The position numbers and the translations under genes are program-made. From contig NZ_BSOW01000010.1 in the NCBI RefSeq assembly GCF_030160715.1, positions 124,001-188,000 of the forward strand: a DNA stretch of 64,000 bases. Reading direction: 5' to 3'. Position 1 is the first letter of the stretch. Each line of letters begins with the position of its first letter. The notes under the pieces are model-generated. The model worked only from the letters and a program-made list of their open reading frames with translations, was not told the origin of the DNA and made no database searches. Below are positions 38,591-46,462 of the stretch, one piece after another. The DNA is from Bradyrhizobium iriomotense. GTDB lineage: Bacteria; Pseudomonadota; Alphaproteobacteria; Rhizobiales; Xanthobacteraceae.

Positions 38591-38876
38591 AAGCCTCCGA
38601 TGTGTGTCCCAGCCGCAACGGCATTGCGAGATTTGCAGCCATCCTGCTCAACTTCAGGCTGCAAGCAAGGGCGAAATTACTTTCGTCGTAGCGGCGGGCA
38701 TAGGGGAATGTTTGGTAGGAGATGGGACTAACGAATTTTGGCAACAAACTGCGACTACGGGTTCAGCGAGTCTGCCTGATCATTGGGCAGATGCAGCATG
38801 TATGAAACCTGACTGCGGTATGACGCTGGTCGCTTTCTTGTCCGAACGCTTGGCGAGATTCTCCGAAATGGGCCAG

Positions 38877-39162
38877 TTAGTTCAGGCCCGGTACATCGCC
38901 ACGCAGCAGGTGTCGGTAGGCCCTGCTCGGTCATCCATCTGGCGCGTGCAAGGTGGCTCTCATGAGCCTGACGCGTGCGTTGGGGCGCGCGTTCAGGATC
39001 GATGTGCAGCGCGACGCGAGCAACTTCGCGCCAATCCGCACCTTTGGCATCGGCATACAGCAGGCGGAAATAGGTAATCAGGTGTTCGAAGCCATAGGGC
39101 GTCAGTATCGTATCGGCGGGCGCCACGTCGGCGACGTCCGGGTCGAGCGGCAGCTTTCGCAT
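38877..39162 (-). pseudogene. DUF2285-domain protein, frameshifted
   Basis: The start MRKLPLDPDVADVAPADTIL follows an AGGAG ribosome site. The body (ITYFRLLYADAKGADWREVA, LHIDPERAPQRTRQAHESHL, RARWMTEQG) is the DUF2285 domain found beside transfer regulators on rhizobial and other proteobacterial ICEs. After WMTEQG the frame breaks. One extra base near 38,919-38,921 separates it from the family-like ending YRHLLRGDVPGLN and a stop at 38,877. In the unshifted frame a wrong tail runs to 38,755. The gene is probably inactive, or only its last residues are altered; a sequencing error is possible. Confidence 0.75.
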
Positions 39163-39271
39163 AACGTCTCCTGAGATGGGCCAGACAGTCCCCGCCGGTG
39201 AGCTGTGCGGGAAAGTGGGTGATGACGGTCTGAGATTCGTCAATCAAGGGTGGCTCGGATAGTCCCCAAAA

Positions 39272-39289
39272 GCGCACCACGTGGTGCGC
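39272..39289. promoter_or_regulatory. Perfect 18-bp palindrome, candidate operator
   Basis: GCGCACCACGTGGTGCGC, about 110 bp upstream of the DUF2285 gene and 570 bp upstream of the DUF2958 gene. A perfect dyad of this length between two divergent mobile-element genes is typical of a dimeric repressor site. Confidence 0.6.
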
Positions 39290-39862
39290 CAGGAGCACCG
39301 CCGGACCTGTTTCTCATTAAATGCGGCGCGTCCGCTTTGCGGACCGGGCTCTATGAGCGCGCTCACCGAGCCCCCAGAAGGAAGTAGGGGTCTCGGCCCT
39401 CCGGGTAACGATCCCATCGCGCAAGGGCTGATGTGCTCCTCGCCGGGGGCACTCGGAAAAGGGGCTCGCCTGCGGCGACCGCTATCACTGCCCCGTTCCC
39501 GGGTGCCCTTTTAACCGGTCTCGTCGCTGCACTCGTTGCGCGTGCCGGCTTCGCCGTCGCTATGCTCACGCGCCCCGGGTGCCATTTCGCGGGACGATGC
39601 GCTGCGCGCACGCCGGTTTCAGCTTCGGCTTCTCGTGCCGCTGCCGCGGCGTTGGCTTAGGGCTCCGCCCTCGCGCGCCACAAGGGCAGGCCCTGCGGGT
39701 TTTGGCTCCCCCGCGCGCTTTGATTTTTTGCGAGCGCGGTCCCCCCAAAAAAGTTGCTACGCAACTTCCTTCGACCCTTGCGCCTTGCGCACCCGCTGCT
39801 CGCCGCGAGGCAGGGGTTATGGCGGCCTTTCGCCGCGCACAACCCCAGCCAGGAAGGATATC
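39290..39862 (+). promoter_or_regulatory. Long GC-rich leader upstream of the DUF2958 gene
   Basis: No credible protein frame here. It contains several short hairpins: GTCCGC-TTT-GCGGAC at 39,330-39,344 and AAGTTGC-TAC-GCAACTT at 39,751-39,767. A bulged stem at 39,813-39,846 pairs GGGGTT with AACCCC around an inner GCGGC/GCCGC and ends about 8 bases before the AGGAAGG ribosome site. That last one could mask or expose translation of the next gene. Confidence 0.45.
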
Positions 39863-40258
39863 ATGAACAATCGAAAGACCGTTCCCGCCGAGCGTCTCCT
39901 CACCTCCGCCCTGCGCCAGAAGCTGATCGAGAATGGTCGACGTCAGGCCGCGGTCAAGGGCACGCCCGACGAGATCGACTTCGAGCCCGTCGTGAAACTG
40001 TTCAACCCGTGCGGAGCGGGTACCTGGCTTCTCACCGAGATCGATCCGTCGGACGAGACCGTGGCGTGGGGCCTCTGCGATCTTGGCATGGGCTTCCCGG
40101 AATTCGGCACCGTCAGCCTGACCGAACTGGGCGAGCACCGTGGCAGCCTTGGCCTTGGCATCGAGCGTGACCTGTACTTCAGGGCACGCGGGCCGATTTC
40201 GCGCTACATCGATGCCGCGAACAAGGCGGATTGCATTGCCAAGGATATCGACAACTAG
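39863..40258 (+). CDS. DUF2958 family protein
   Basis: 131 aa. The family pattern is clear: FEPVVKLFNPCGAGTWLLTE, then WGLCDLGMGFPEFGTVSL, then GLGIERDLYF. DUF2958 proteins are small, of unknown function, and almost always found on plasmids and ICEs of Proteobacteria near anti-restriction and transfer-control genes. A good ribosome site (AGGAAGG) precedes the ATG. It supports the view that the right half of the element derives from an ICE. Confidence 0.88.
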   Translation: MNNRKTVPAERLLTSALRQKLIENGRRQAAVKGTPDEIDFEPVVKLFNPCGAGTWLLTEIDPSDETVAWGLCDLGMGFPEFGTVSLTELGEHRGSLGLGIERDLYFRARGPISRYIDAANKADCIAKDIDN

Positions 40259-40299
40259 GGCGTCGCCAGTGGAGGCGCTTCGTGCGCCTCCCCAGCGTC

Positions 40300-40521
40300 C
40301 TAGCGACCGCGTTCGCGCTGCCTTTCCTGCTCATCCGCTATGTGGCGGCTGACGATCCTGTCCCACGCGTAACCGTCAAAATATTCGATCGAGCCGCCGC
40401 CGCCATTCGCGTACCAGCTCCAAGCCTCGGCGCGCTCCTTCTCGACTTGCTGGGCGGCATTGAGACCGCGAAGGGGCTCCCCGGTTGCCGTCAAAGCCTG
40501 CGGTTGGTTGTCGCCACTCAT
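40300..40521 (-). CDS. Small hypothetical protein
   Basis: 73 aa starting MSGDNQPQALTATGEPLRGL. Polar, with a helical charged segment (QQVEKERAEAWSWYANGGG) and an Arg-rich end. A GGAGAG lies 8 bases before the ATG. No family recognised. It faces the DUF2958 gene tail to tail and may belong to the minus-strand group that follows. Confidence 0.6.
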   Translation of the reverse strand: MSGDNQPQALTATGEPLRGLNAAQQVEKERAEAWSWYANGGGGSIEYFDGYAWDRIVSRHIADEQERQRERGR

Positions 40522-40566
40522 TGAAAACTCTCCGTTCGAGGCCGAACATCGTTGGTCGCGTTGCTG

Positions 40567-40893
40567 CTACTGCTGCGGACGCCGTTTCTCCTGCCGGGCG
40601 CGCTGGTGGTCCGTCGAGACGTACAAGGACTGACTTCGGCGCTTCTGGTCGACTTCGTCTTGCCGCTTGTTGGGCTGTGCCGAAAGGTAGGTCTCGCTTG
40701 CCGTGACCAACAGATAGCCGCTGTCAAGCCCGCACAGGATTCCCAATACCCACGCGAACCAATTCTGAAAGCCGAACACGAGCCAGAGCGCTAACGTCGC
40801 GAACACGAGGCCCCAAGCAAATTGCCAGACCGCGGCGATAATCCGGCCGCCGGATACGACGAACTGAGCAACAGTGCGGAGCGGTTCAGTCAT
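40567..40893 (-). CDS. Small membrane protein
   Basis: 108 aa starting MTEPLRTVAQFVVSGGRIIA. Two transmembrane segments (about 18-38 and 40-60: WGLVFATLALWLVFGF, WFAWVLGILCGLDSGYLLV), then a charged cytoplasmic tail rich in Lys, Arg and Gln. This start is preferred to one 15 codons upstream, whose residues are not hydrophobic. It sits in a run of minus-strand membrane genes within the transfer region; the function is unknown. Confidence 0.65.
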   Translation of the reverse strand: MTEPLRTVAQFVVSGGRIIAAVWQFAWGLVFATLALWLVFGFQNWFAWVLGILCGLDSGYLLVTASETYLSAQPNKRQDEVDQKRRSQSLYVSTDHQRARQEKRRPQQ

Positions 40894-41005
40894 GTGATGC
40901 CTCGGAATTAGTCCACGGGTGATGGTCAACGCCCGCACATCAAGGCCCCTCAGCCGCGATGCGGCGTGGTGCCCCGGAGTTGCGGGCGGTTATTGATCGA
41001 GAACA

Positions 41006-41458
41006 TCAGCGGACCAGTAGCTCCTCGATGTTCTTGCGCGCCTCGTGCAGAGCGGCCTTGAGCTTGAACTCCGGATTTCGCCGGGATTGGATTTGCTCCA
41101 GCAGTGGCAATGCGGCATTCAGAGCGACATGGACCCGCACCAGACGCGCATCCAGATCGTCCATCGCCTTGAGCTCCTGGGCCCACACGTAACCGAGCAG
41201 CGTCGATTTTCGGATGCTGAGGCGGTTCTTGAAGTGGAAGGACGGGATATGGCTGCGTTCGAGGGCGAAGTAAGTCGCGCGCAGGGCCTGCGGGTCGCTG
41301 CGCGCCTTCCAGTACGTCGCGATGGCCCTGGCACCCACCAACATGTCCTCGGCGAGTGTGGGGTAGTAGACAGCATCCGGGGTCCGGACGCGCACCCTCG
41401 CTTCCTCCGGAAGTTCGGATGGATTGACGGTCTTCAAGTCGATGTCGTCGTTCGTCAT
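41006..41458 (-). CDS. Hypothetical soluble helical protein, coupled to the DUF4407-like gene
   Basis: 150 aa starting MTNDDIDLKTVNPSELPEEA. Mostly helical with a charged C-terminus (EFKLKAALHEARKNIEELLV). Its ATG overlaps the stop of the upstream membrane-protein gene by 4 bases (ATGA), so the two are translationally coupled and likely work together. No family is recognised. Confidence 0.7.
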   Translation of the reverse strand: MTNDDIDLKTVNPSELPEEARVRVRTPDAVYYPTLAEDMLVGARAIATYWKARSDPQALRATYFALERSHIPSFHFKNRLSIRKSTLLGYVWAQELKAMDDLDARLVRVHVALNAALPLLEQIQSRRNPEFKLKAALHEARKNIEELLVR

Positions 41459-42663
41459 TGCATCACCTTCGCGGTATGATCCAAACCATTCTTGCGCGGC
41501 CGGCCGGGACCGCGCTTCTGCGGTGCCGCCTGTGGGCCCTGCGGCTCGGGCCGCTCGGGCATCTCTGGGGTTTGGTCTTCCGACCGTTCAGCTTCCGCCA
41601 ATCTGGCTTCATGCACGAGCGCCCTCAGATGTTTTCTGGCTGCCCCCATGCAGTAGGTTGAGGGTCTGCCGATTCCTTTGAGCGTCAGAAAAGCTGCATC
41701 GACGCCTAGGATGAACAGGTCGATCAGCACGGTCGGTACGGCCGCCCATGGGTCATCGTGGACGACCTGGAAAAGCGCCTTGATCCTCGCGACCAACGAC
41801 AGATCGCGCGGCACGAATCCCGGCGACGCTTCGATCGCCGCCTCGATGTTCGACGGCCGGTTGGTATCGAGCCTGTCGAGAATCTGGCGTTTCTCCTCCA
41901 GCGCCGCTCGCACCTGTGCTAACCGGCCGTCGTTGGCAACCAGCTTCGACGTCGTGGCGTCCGACGTCTTGCGGTTGGACTGTTTCAAGAGGCGGTCGAC
42001 CTCAGAGGCGAGGGAAGCTTCCGCACCGAGCGCGAGCTCATACTCCTTCTGCACCCGCGCCCGCTTGGCATCTTCGTCCTTAGCCGCCTTCTGCGCCGCA
42101 ACCGCATTCAACGAATAAAACTGTTTGGTCAGGACCGTACGGACAGCATCGCCGTTCAATGAAAGGCCAACGAAGATCGCTGTCAGAAATGCCAGCAGCA
42201 GCATCAACGCAACCCGGATGGTCTTGCAGACGCGCGAAATCGCGTCGGCGCCGATCGTCACATTCGCGCCAAAACCGCCCCGGCGCAGGGAACGCATGCC
42301 CGCCGGAAAGATGGCGGACCGAATGAAGGCGACGTGGTCAACCAGGCCGATGAAGATCGCGACCAGGATCGACATCATCGTGATCAACACGCTGAATGCA
42401 GTCTGGAGCAGGTTGTGAACGAGGAAAATGAGCACGATCGTCAGCAGGACGACGTACAACAGGAACAGGCAGCCCTCGGTGATGGCCGTGATCTTCTCGC
42501 CCTTCGAGCACTGTGCGAGCAATTCAGGATCATCGTAGCCCGCAACGCGCAATGCGAGCGTTGAAACGGAGTCGAGGAACGAAGACGTTTCGAGTGATTG
42601 CAGCGAGGACGAGATCTTTCGATCCTCGTCCGGTTGCGGCTCTGATGTCACAGTGTCGGTCAT
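41455..42663 (-). CDS. DUF4407-like integral membrane protein with coiled coil
   Basis: 402 aa. DDPELLAQCSKGEKITAI followed by four hydrophobic segments (about 62-85, 88-110, 145-165 and a late one near 320-340) matches the DUF4407 style of membrane proteins. Between the third and fourth segments is a long charged helix (QKAAKDEDAKRARVQKEYEL onward), probably a coiled coil in the periplasm or cytoplasm. The tail KRGPGRPRKNG looks like an AT-hook, which would let the cytoplasmic end touch DNA. A GGAGAA ribosome site precedes the ATG. It heads a two-gene coupled unit and may be involved in transfer or envelope sensing; the role is unknown. Confidence 0.7.
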   Translation of the reverse strand: MTDTVTSEPQPDEDRKISSSLQSLETSSFLDSVSTLALRVAGYDDPELLAQCSKGEKITAITEGCLFLLYVVLLTIVLIFLVHNLLQTAFSVLITMMSILVAIFIGLVDHVAFIRSAIFPAGMRSLRRGGFGANVTIGADAISRVCKTIRVALMLLLAFLTAIFVGLSLNGDAVRTVLTKQFYSLNAVAAQKAAKDEDAKRARVQKEYELALGAEASLASEVDRLLKQSNRKTSDATTSKLVANDGRLAQVRAALEEKRQILDRLDTNRPSNIEAAIEASPGFVPRDLSLVARIKALFQVVHDDPWAAVPTVLIDLFILGVDAAFLTLKGIGRPSTYCMGAARKHLRALVHEARLAEAERSEDQTPEMPERPEPQGPQAAPQKRGPGRPRKNGLDHTAKVMQ

Positions 42664-42765
42664 GCTGGTTCTCCGCTGGTGGATAAAGTGGACGTGAGGA
42701 GCCGTGCGGCGCCGAGAGGACGGCGTCGTTGTTCGGTTTCAATGGTCAGGGTTGTGCCCCCCTAG

Positions 42766-42844
42766 TCGGCGACACAAACTCACAATCGGTCGGGGGCTCT
42801 GACCGATTGATTTGGAATAACAAACGGGAGATGCGTGTCGCCGA
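42766..42844. repeat. Nested inverted repeats upstream of the DUF4407-like gene
   Basis: The outer pair TCGGCGACAC (42,766-42,775) and GTGTCGCCGA (42,835-42,844) enclose an inner pair CAATCGGTC (42,783-42,791) and GACCGATTG (42,801-42,809). Both are perfect. This is in a 313-bp gap without a gene. It could be an operator cluster, a cruciform or an origin-type element. Confidence 0.6.
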
Positions 42845-42976
42845 CCTATCAGTTCGGCAACCGCCAGCGCTGCTTATCGTCGGGCCGCCTCAGCTCGGAA
42901 GGCCCTGAGCGAGGTTGGCTTGGCGCGGTGGGTAACCTAAGCGATTACGTCGGCGCCAAAGTAAACGCTAAATGCA

Positions 42977-43693
42977 TCATGTATTGCCGTATTTCGGCCG
43001 TACGAAGCGCTGGAGAATCTCGATCAGCTCTGGCACCGCCTGATCCGATGTCTGGGATAGAAGCCAGCGGATCAAGTTCAACCTTTCCTGCTCCGCGACA
43101 CCGCGGGTGAGCAATTCGACTGATTTAGCAATAGGTATCGGTTGCTCGGCTTTTTGAGTTCTTTTGACGAGAGCACAAAGTCCCAGGAAAAAGAACTCTT
43201 TGGTGGTGCCTTTCGCACCCTGCGCTTCGGCAGGCGCGTGACCGAAGTGACGAGCGAGATCGGCAACTGATGTCGCGCGATCGGAAAATTGTTCGGCAAG
43301 GTATGCGACGCCGGCTTCGATCGACTGAAGCTTCGCTGCATGCAGGGCAAGCGGCCAGACGGTCTTGTGAGCGGCAATATCGAGGCTAAGCTTCGTGTAT
43401 TTGTAGCGGGTGGCACGCTTTGCATTTGAATTTGGGAGCTCCAGCTCGCCAAAGGACTTCGCTACAATTACTCGCAATTCCTTGATCGACTTTCGGTCGG
43501 CCTTCGAGGGAGTCCAAACCGTCGCGGAGTAGATGTAGAGAACAGCGGCGGCCAATGCGTGGAAATTGGCTTCGCGCGCGGTTCTGGCGCTCCGCTCAAG
43601 ATAGGCGAGCCAAGCGGCTGGCATGGTCGGGTCGCAAATCGCCTCCAGTGCGGCGACCGGCAGATTGGCGGTGATGGTGAGTTCGGTATTCAC
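42977..43693 (-). CDS. Hypothetical protein, helical
   Basis: 238 aa. GTG start with GGAGG upstream, beginning VNTELTITANLPVAALEAIC. The protein is helical and slightly basic with no recognised motif. Segments such as ATSVADLARHFGHAPAEAQG could form a helix-turn-helix, but this is weak. It is a separate unit upstream of the nested palindromes and downstream of the TPR gene on the same strand. Confidence 0.65.
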   Translation of the reverse strand: MNTELTITANLPVAALEAICDPTMPAAWLAYLERSARTAREANFHALAAAVLYIYSATVWTPSKADRKSIKELRVIVAKSFGELELPNSNAKRATRYKYTKLSLDIAAHKTVWPLALHAAKLQSIEAGVAYLAEQFSDRATSVADLARHFGHAPAEAQGAKGTTKEFFFLGLCALVKRTQKAEQPIPIAKSVELLTRGVAEQERLNLIRWLLSQTSDQAVPELIEILQRFVRPKYGNT

Positions 43694-43878
43694 GCGCCCT
43701 CCGATTGTCCACGTCGCGGATTCGCGACCAATTTCGACAAAGAAGTCACTCGCCGCTGAGCCAAAGCTCGGGCGGGAAAATCGTGAAAAGCTGATGAAGA
43801 ACAGCGCAAGTTCGCCAGCCCCTCGATGTAACCAATAACCGAGTGGGCTTCATAAGTAAATAGGTCTACGACATAAAT

Positions 43879-45453
43879 TTATGTCGGTTCGGGTTTTTTG
43901 CTTCTTGGCCTACCTCTTGGTCGCGACGACGTTGTTCGCGATTTTCGCTGCTGGCTGCGATAGCTCCGCTTTTGGTCCCGCAGAAATTCTCGAACTACTT
44001 CCATTTTTGTTCGCTCGATGGGATCAGTGATGGAGCGGAGCTTTGCTTCTGATCCGGTTGGAAGGTCGAGCCATGCTGGAAGACCTTCAAGACTAATCTT
44101 CCGAGTTATTTGGATGTGCAACGATGAGTCGGCTCGCGCGAGGATTTCTCGCGTAAGACCTCGGTTGAGCCATCGATTATAAATGATGTGGACGTACTTG
44201 AAAGCGTTCGTGTGATAGGACCAGTCACGCTCTGCACGCTCGTCCCACGAGTTTCTCTTTCCATGCGCGATGATCGCCTTCACATCCTTCTCGGATAAGA
44301 TAGGGAAGGGCTGATCCTTTGGCTGGCTCAGTCTCTCAGTAAGTAATGTTGCTTCGTCTCTGATTATCTCGCGAAGCTTTTCCTCTGGGATAACGCGTCT
44401 AGGCAAGTCATAGCCGGGGCTCGGGTTTTCGTGTTCTGGGCTGATACCGTAGTACTTTAGAATCCGAGTCTCAATGGCTTTTCGTATTTCCAGAATAACG
44501 GCATCCTGGTGATCGAAGCCATCGTGATGAAGGTAGCTTCGAGCTGCTTCGAAGTCTGCTTGGGCAAGTTCCAAAAGAAGTGCGCAGCGTATGCCGCGCA
44601 CTTCTTTGAGAGTTACCTCCTTGTCAACGTCGGCGCGTAGCCATGCAATCAAGTGTCCGTAGGAGTCGAGCGCCTTATCGATGTGACCGAGTTGACGCTG
44701 TGCGTCAGCCTTCGCGTGATACGCATTGCGCAAGAGCGGTAGGATCTCATCCCCGTCTGTGCTGCGTAGAAAGCCGATGAATTCATCACAAGCGTCGATT
44801 GTCTTGTCGTGAAGCTCTTGTGCTCCTCTCGTTAGGATAAGTTGGTACATGGCTAAAAGTAGCCAGATGCGCATATCAGCATCTAACTCATAGACTTTCG
44901 TTTCAGCGACTGATCCTAGGAAATCGACCGCTTCTTCGAACCTTCCAACCTGGCACAGCGCAATGCCAACCAATGTTGAAGCGACGGCGCCAATGGCTCG
45001 CAGCTCGGGATCTTTTTCATCGCGAATTCTTCGCTGTGAGCCAAGAACGATTTGCTGACTGAGATCGGAAAGAGCCGCCCCGTATTCTTCAAGCTTGAAG
45101 TACGCCCATCCGCGATAGTGATATGAGTGCAGATCGTTGGGACTGAGCTCGATCGCCTTCGTAAAGTCTGCGATTGCAGCTCGAAGATCGTTCCCTTCGA
45201 ACTGAGCGAGACCTCGGTTAAACAGCGCGAGTGCGTTATCAGGATCACGCCGTACTACATCGGACAGACGCTCAGTATGGGGGCGGCCCGAGGCGATTTC
45301 GAAATTGATGATCTTCGCGCCTTCTAGCTTGTCGAGCGGGTAGTCCTTCGGCAGATCTGCGAGATCTATCGGCCTGTATAAGACCCTGACCTTTATCGAC
45401 GAGAGGACTTCTCTGGGAAGTTTGAGCGGTCTCACTGTGGCTAAACTGGACAC
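43879..45453 (-). CDS. TPR-repeat protein with basic tail
   Basis: 524 aa, GTG start. Tetratricopeptide repeats at about 85-160 (DNALALFNRGLAQFEGNDLR, LHSYHYRGWAYFKLEEYGAA) and further weak repeats to about 290. A second half with no known domain ends in a very basic tail (RKSRTTSSRPRGRPRSKKPE) suited to nucleic-acid binding. It may be an adaptor or regulator in the transfer region. It stands alone with about 185 bp to the next gene. Confidence 0.75.
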   Translation of the reverse strand: MSSLATVRPLKLPREVLSSIKVRVLYRPIDLADLPKDYPLDKLEGAKIINFEIASGRPHTERLSDVVRRDPDNALALFNRGLAQFEGNDLRAAIADFTKAIELSPNDLHSYHYRGWAYFKLEEYGAALSDLSQQIVLGSQRRIRDEKDPELRAIGAVASTLVGIALCQVGRFEEAVDFLGSVAETKVYELDADMRIWLLLAMYQLILTRGAQELHDKTIDACDEFIGFLRSTDGDEILPLLRNAYHAKADAQRQLGHIDKALDSYGHLIAWLRADVDKEVTLKEVRGIRCALLLELAQADFEAARSYLHHDGFDHQDAVILEIRKAIETRILKYYGISPEHENPSPGYDLPRRVIPEEKLREIIRDEATLLTERLSQPKDQPFPILSEKDVKAIIAHGKRNSWDERAERDWSYHTNAFKYVHIIYNRWLNRGLTREILARADSSLHIQITRKISLEGLPAWLDLPTGSEAKLRSITDPIERTKMEVVREFLRDQKRSYRSQQRKSRTTSSRPRGRPRSKKPEPT

Positions 45454-45631
45454 TTGATGTGTTCCATATCCTTCGAAGTCGGCAAGAACCTATCAGCTCA
45501 GAGATGGGCGGCCGCATTTTTCAGAATCATTTGTAACCTTTTGAAGGGCCTAAGTAAGCCGTTGACCGTCGATATGAATAGGAACAAAAAGGGAACTTTA
45601 TCGCGCGGCAAGTAGCACCCTTAAGAGAACT

Positions 45632-45650
45632 GCTAGCCCGCGGGGCTAGC
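45632..45650. promoter_or_regulatory. Perfect hairpin in the 361-bp gap before the gene at 45,815
   Basis: GCTAGCCC-GCG-GGGCTAGC, an 8-bp perfect stem with a 3-base loop and no T run. It lies between two divergent genes, so it is an operator or RNA element rather than a terminator. Confidence 0.5.
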
Positions 45651-45782
45651 CTCAACGCCGTGTTCTAGGCACGCCATCCCACTCTGCACCCAAGTAGAGA
45701 ACCTCGGAGATACGGGTAGACGTTCATTCGCTCCCCTTCGAAAAACTTTCGCACGCATTGAAAGCATTTGAGACAGCCTGAC

Positions 45783-45809
45783 CTCGCGACGCGCGAGCCG
45801 TGTTATACT
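45783..45809 (+). promoter_or_regulatory. Candidate promoter/operator giving a leaderless transcript
   Basis: TATACT at 45,804-45,809 is only 5 bases before the ATG at 45,815, so transcription would begin at about the start codon. The perfect dyad CTCGCG-ACG-CGCGAG (45,783-45,797) occupies the -35 position, where no TTGACA-like box is seen. A repressor or activator could bind there. Confidence 0.45.
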
Positions 45810-45814
45810 CAGGC

Positions 45815-46462
45815 ATGAAAGCATCGTGGTCAGTCGCGCTCGCTTCGCCGCGCTTCAAACCGTCGTTGGCGGACGAACTCGCACGCCACGAGAGGGAGAG
45901 GGCGCCTGCGCCGCTCGCGACATTTGTCACTCGCGATCCATTCGAAGGCTACGCGCGGGCGCTTACGACACGCGGTGGCTTGATGTTTACCTACCGGGAC
46001 CAGGCGGCGAATGCGTTTCTCGACGCGTTGCGCTGGTCGGTCTGGCTTGGAGCAAATGGCGCTGTTGGCTGGTGGCTGCTGCAAAGCACACTGTCCTGGA
46101 CCGGGACGGCCGGTGCTTTCGCGGGAGCAGCCCTGATCATCACCTTGCTTGTGCGTTGGAAATTCAAGCGGTGGCACAGCATCGAAATCCATCCCGACGG
46201 TATGATTGCCGACGGCCGATTCTTCACCCTGGATGCGATGGGTGAACAATGGCCCCAGTTGCAGCCCAAGAGTGATAACGGCGATCGCCTCGTCTTGAGC
46301 GGCGTCTACGGCACACGGTTCATCGAGTTCTGTACAGCGAACCGTCTTGGCCGCAAGGATCGAAGTCCCGAGCGCCTGGCGGAAGATCTTGAGATGGCAA
46401 TGGAGCAACTATGGGGCCGCCGGGACGCCTTTGCCCCGGCGGCCCATGCTTCAGAGATGTAA
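45815..46462 (+). CDS. Membrane protein beside the coupling protein
   Basis: 215 aa starting MKASWSVALASPRFKPSLAD. Two hydrophobic segments at about 74-92 and 97-115 (LGANGAVGWWLLQSTL, AFAGAALIITLLV), then a soluble domain (WHSIEIHPDGMIADGRFFTL, LVLSGVYGTRFIEF). Its 3' end overlaps the 3' end of the convergent VirD4-like gene by 12 bp. The VirD4-like protein lacks its own N-terminal anchor, so this one may serve as its membrane partner; that is inference from position. Confidence 0.7.
   Translation: MKASWSVALASPRFKPSLADELARHERERAPAPLATFVTRDPFEGYARALTTRGGLMFTYRDQAANAFLDALRWSVWLGANGAVGWWLLQSTLSWTGTAGAFAGAALIITLLVRWKFKRWHSIEIHPDGMIADGRFFTLDAMGEQWPQLQPKSDNGDRLVLSGVYGTRFIEFCTANRLGRKDRSPERLAEDLEMAMEQLWGRRDAFAPAAHASEM

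Noticed and set aside
39281..39866. Several overlapping open frames in the leader of the DUF2958 gene
   Set aside because: Arg/Ala/Pro-rich with no ribosome sites; hairpin-rich non-coding leader is a better reading.
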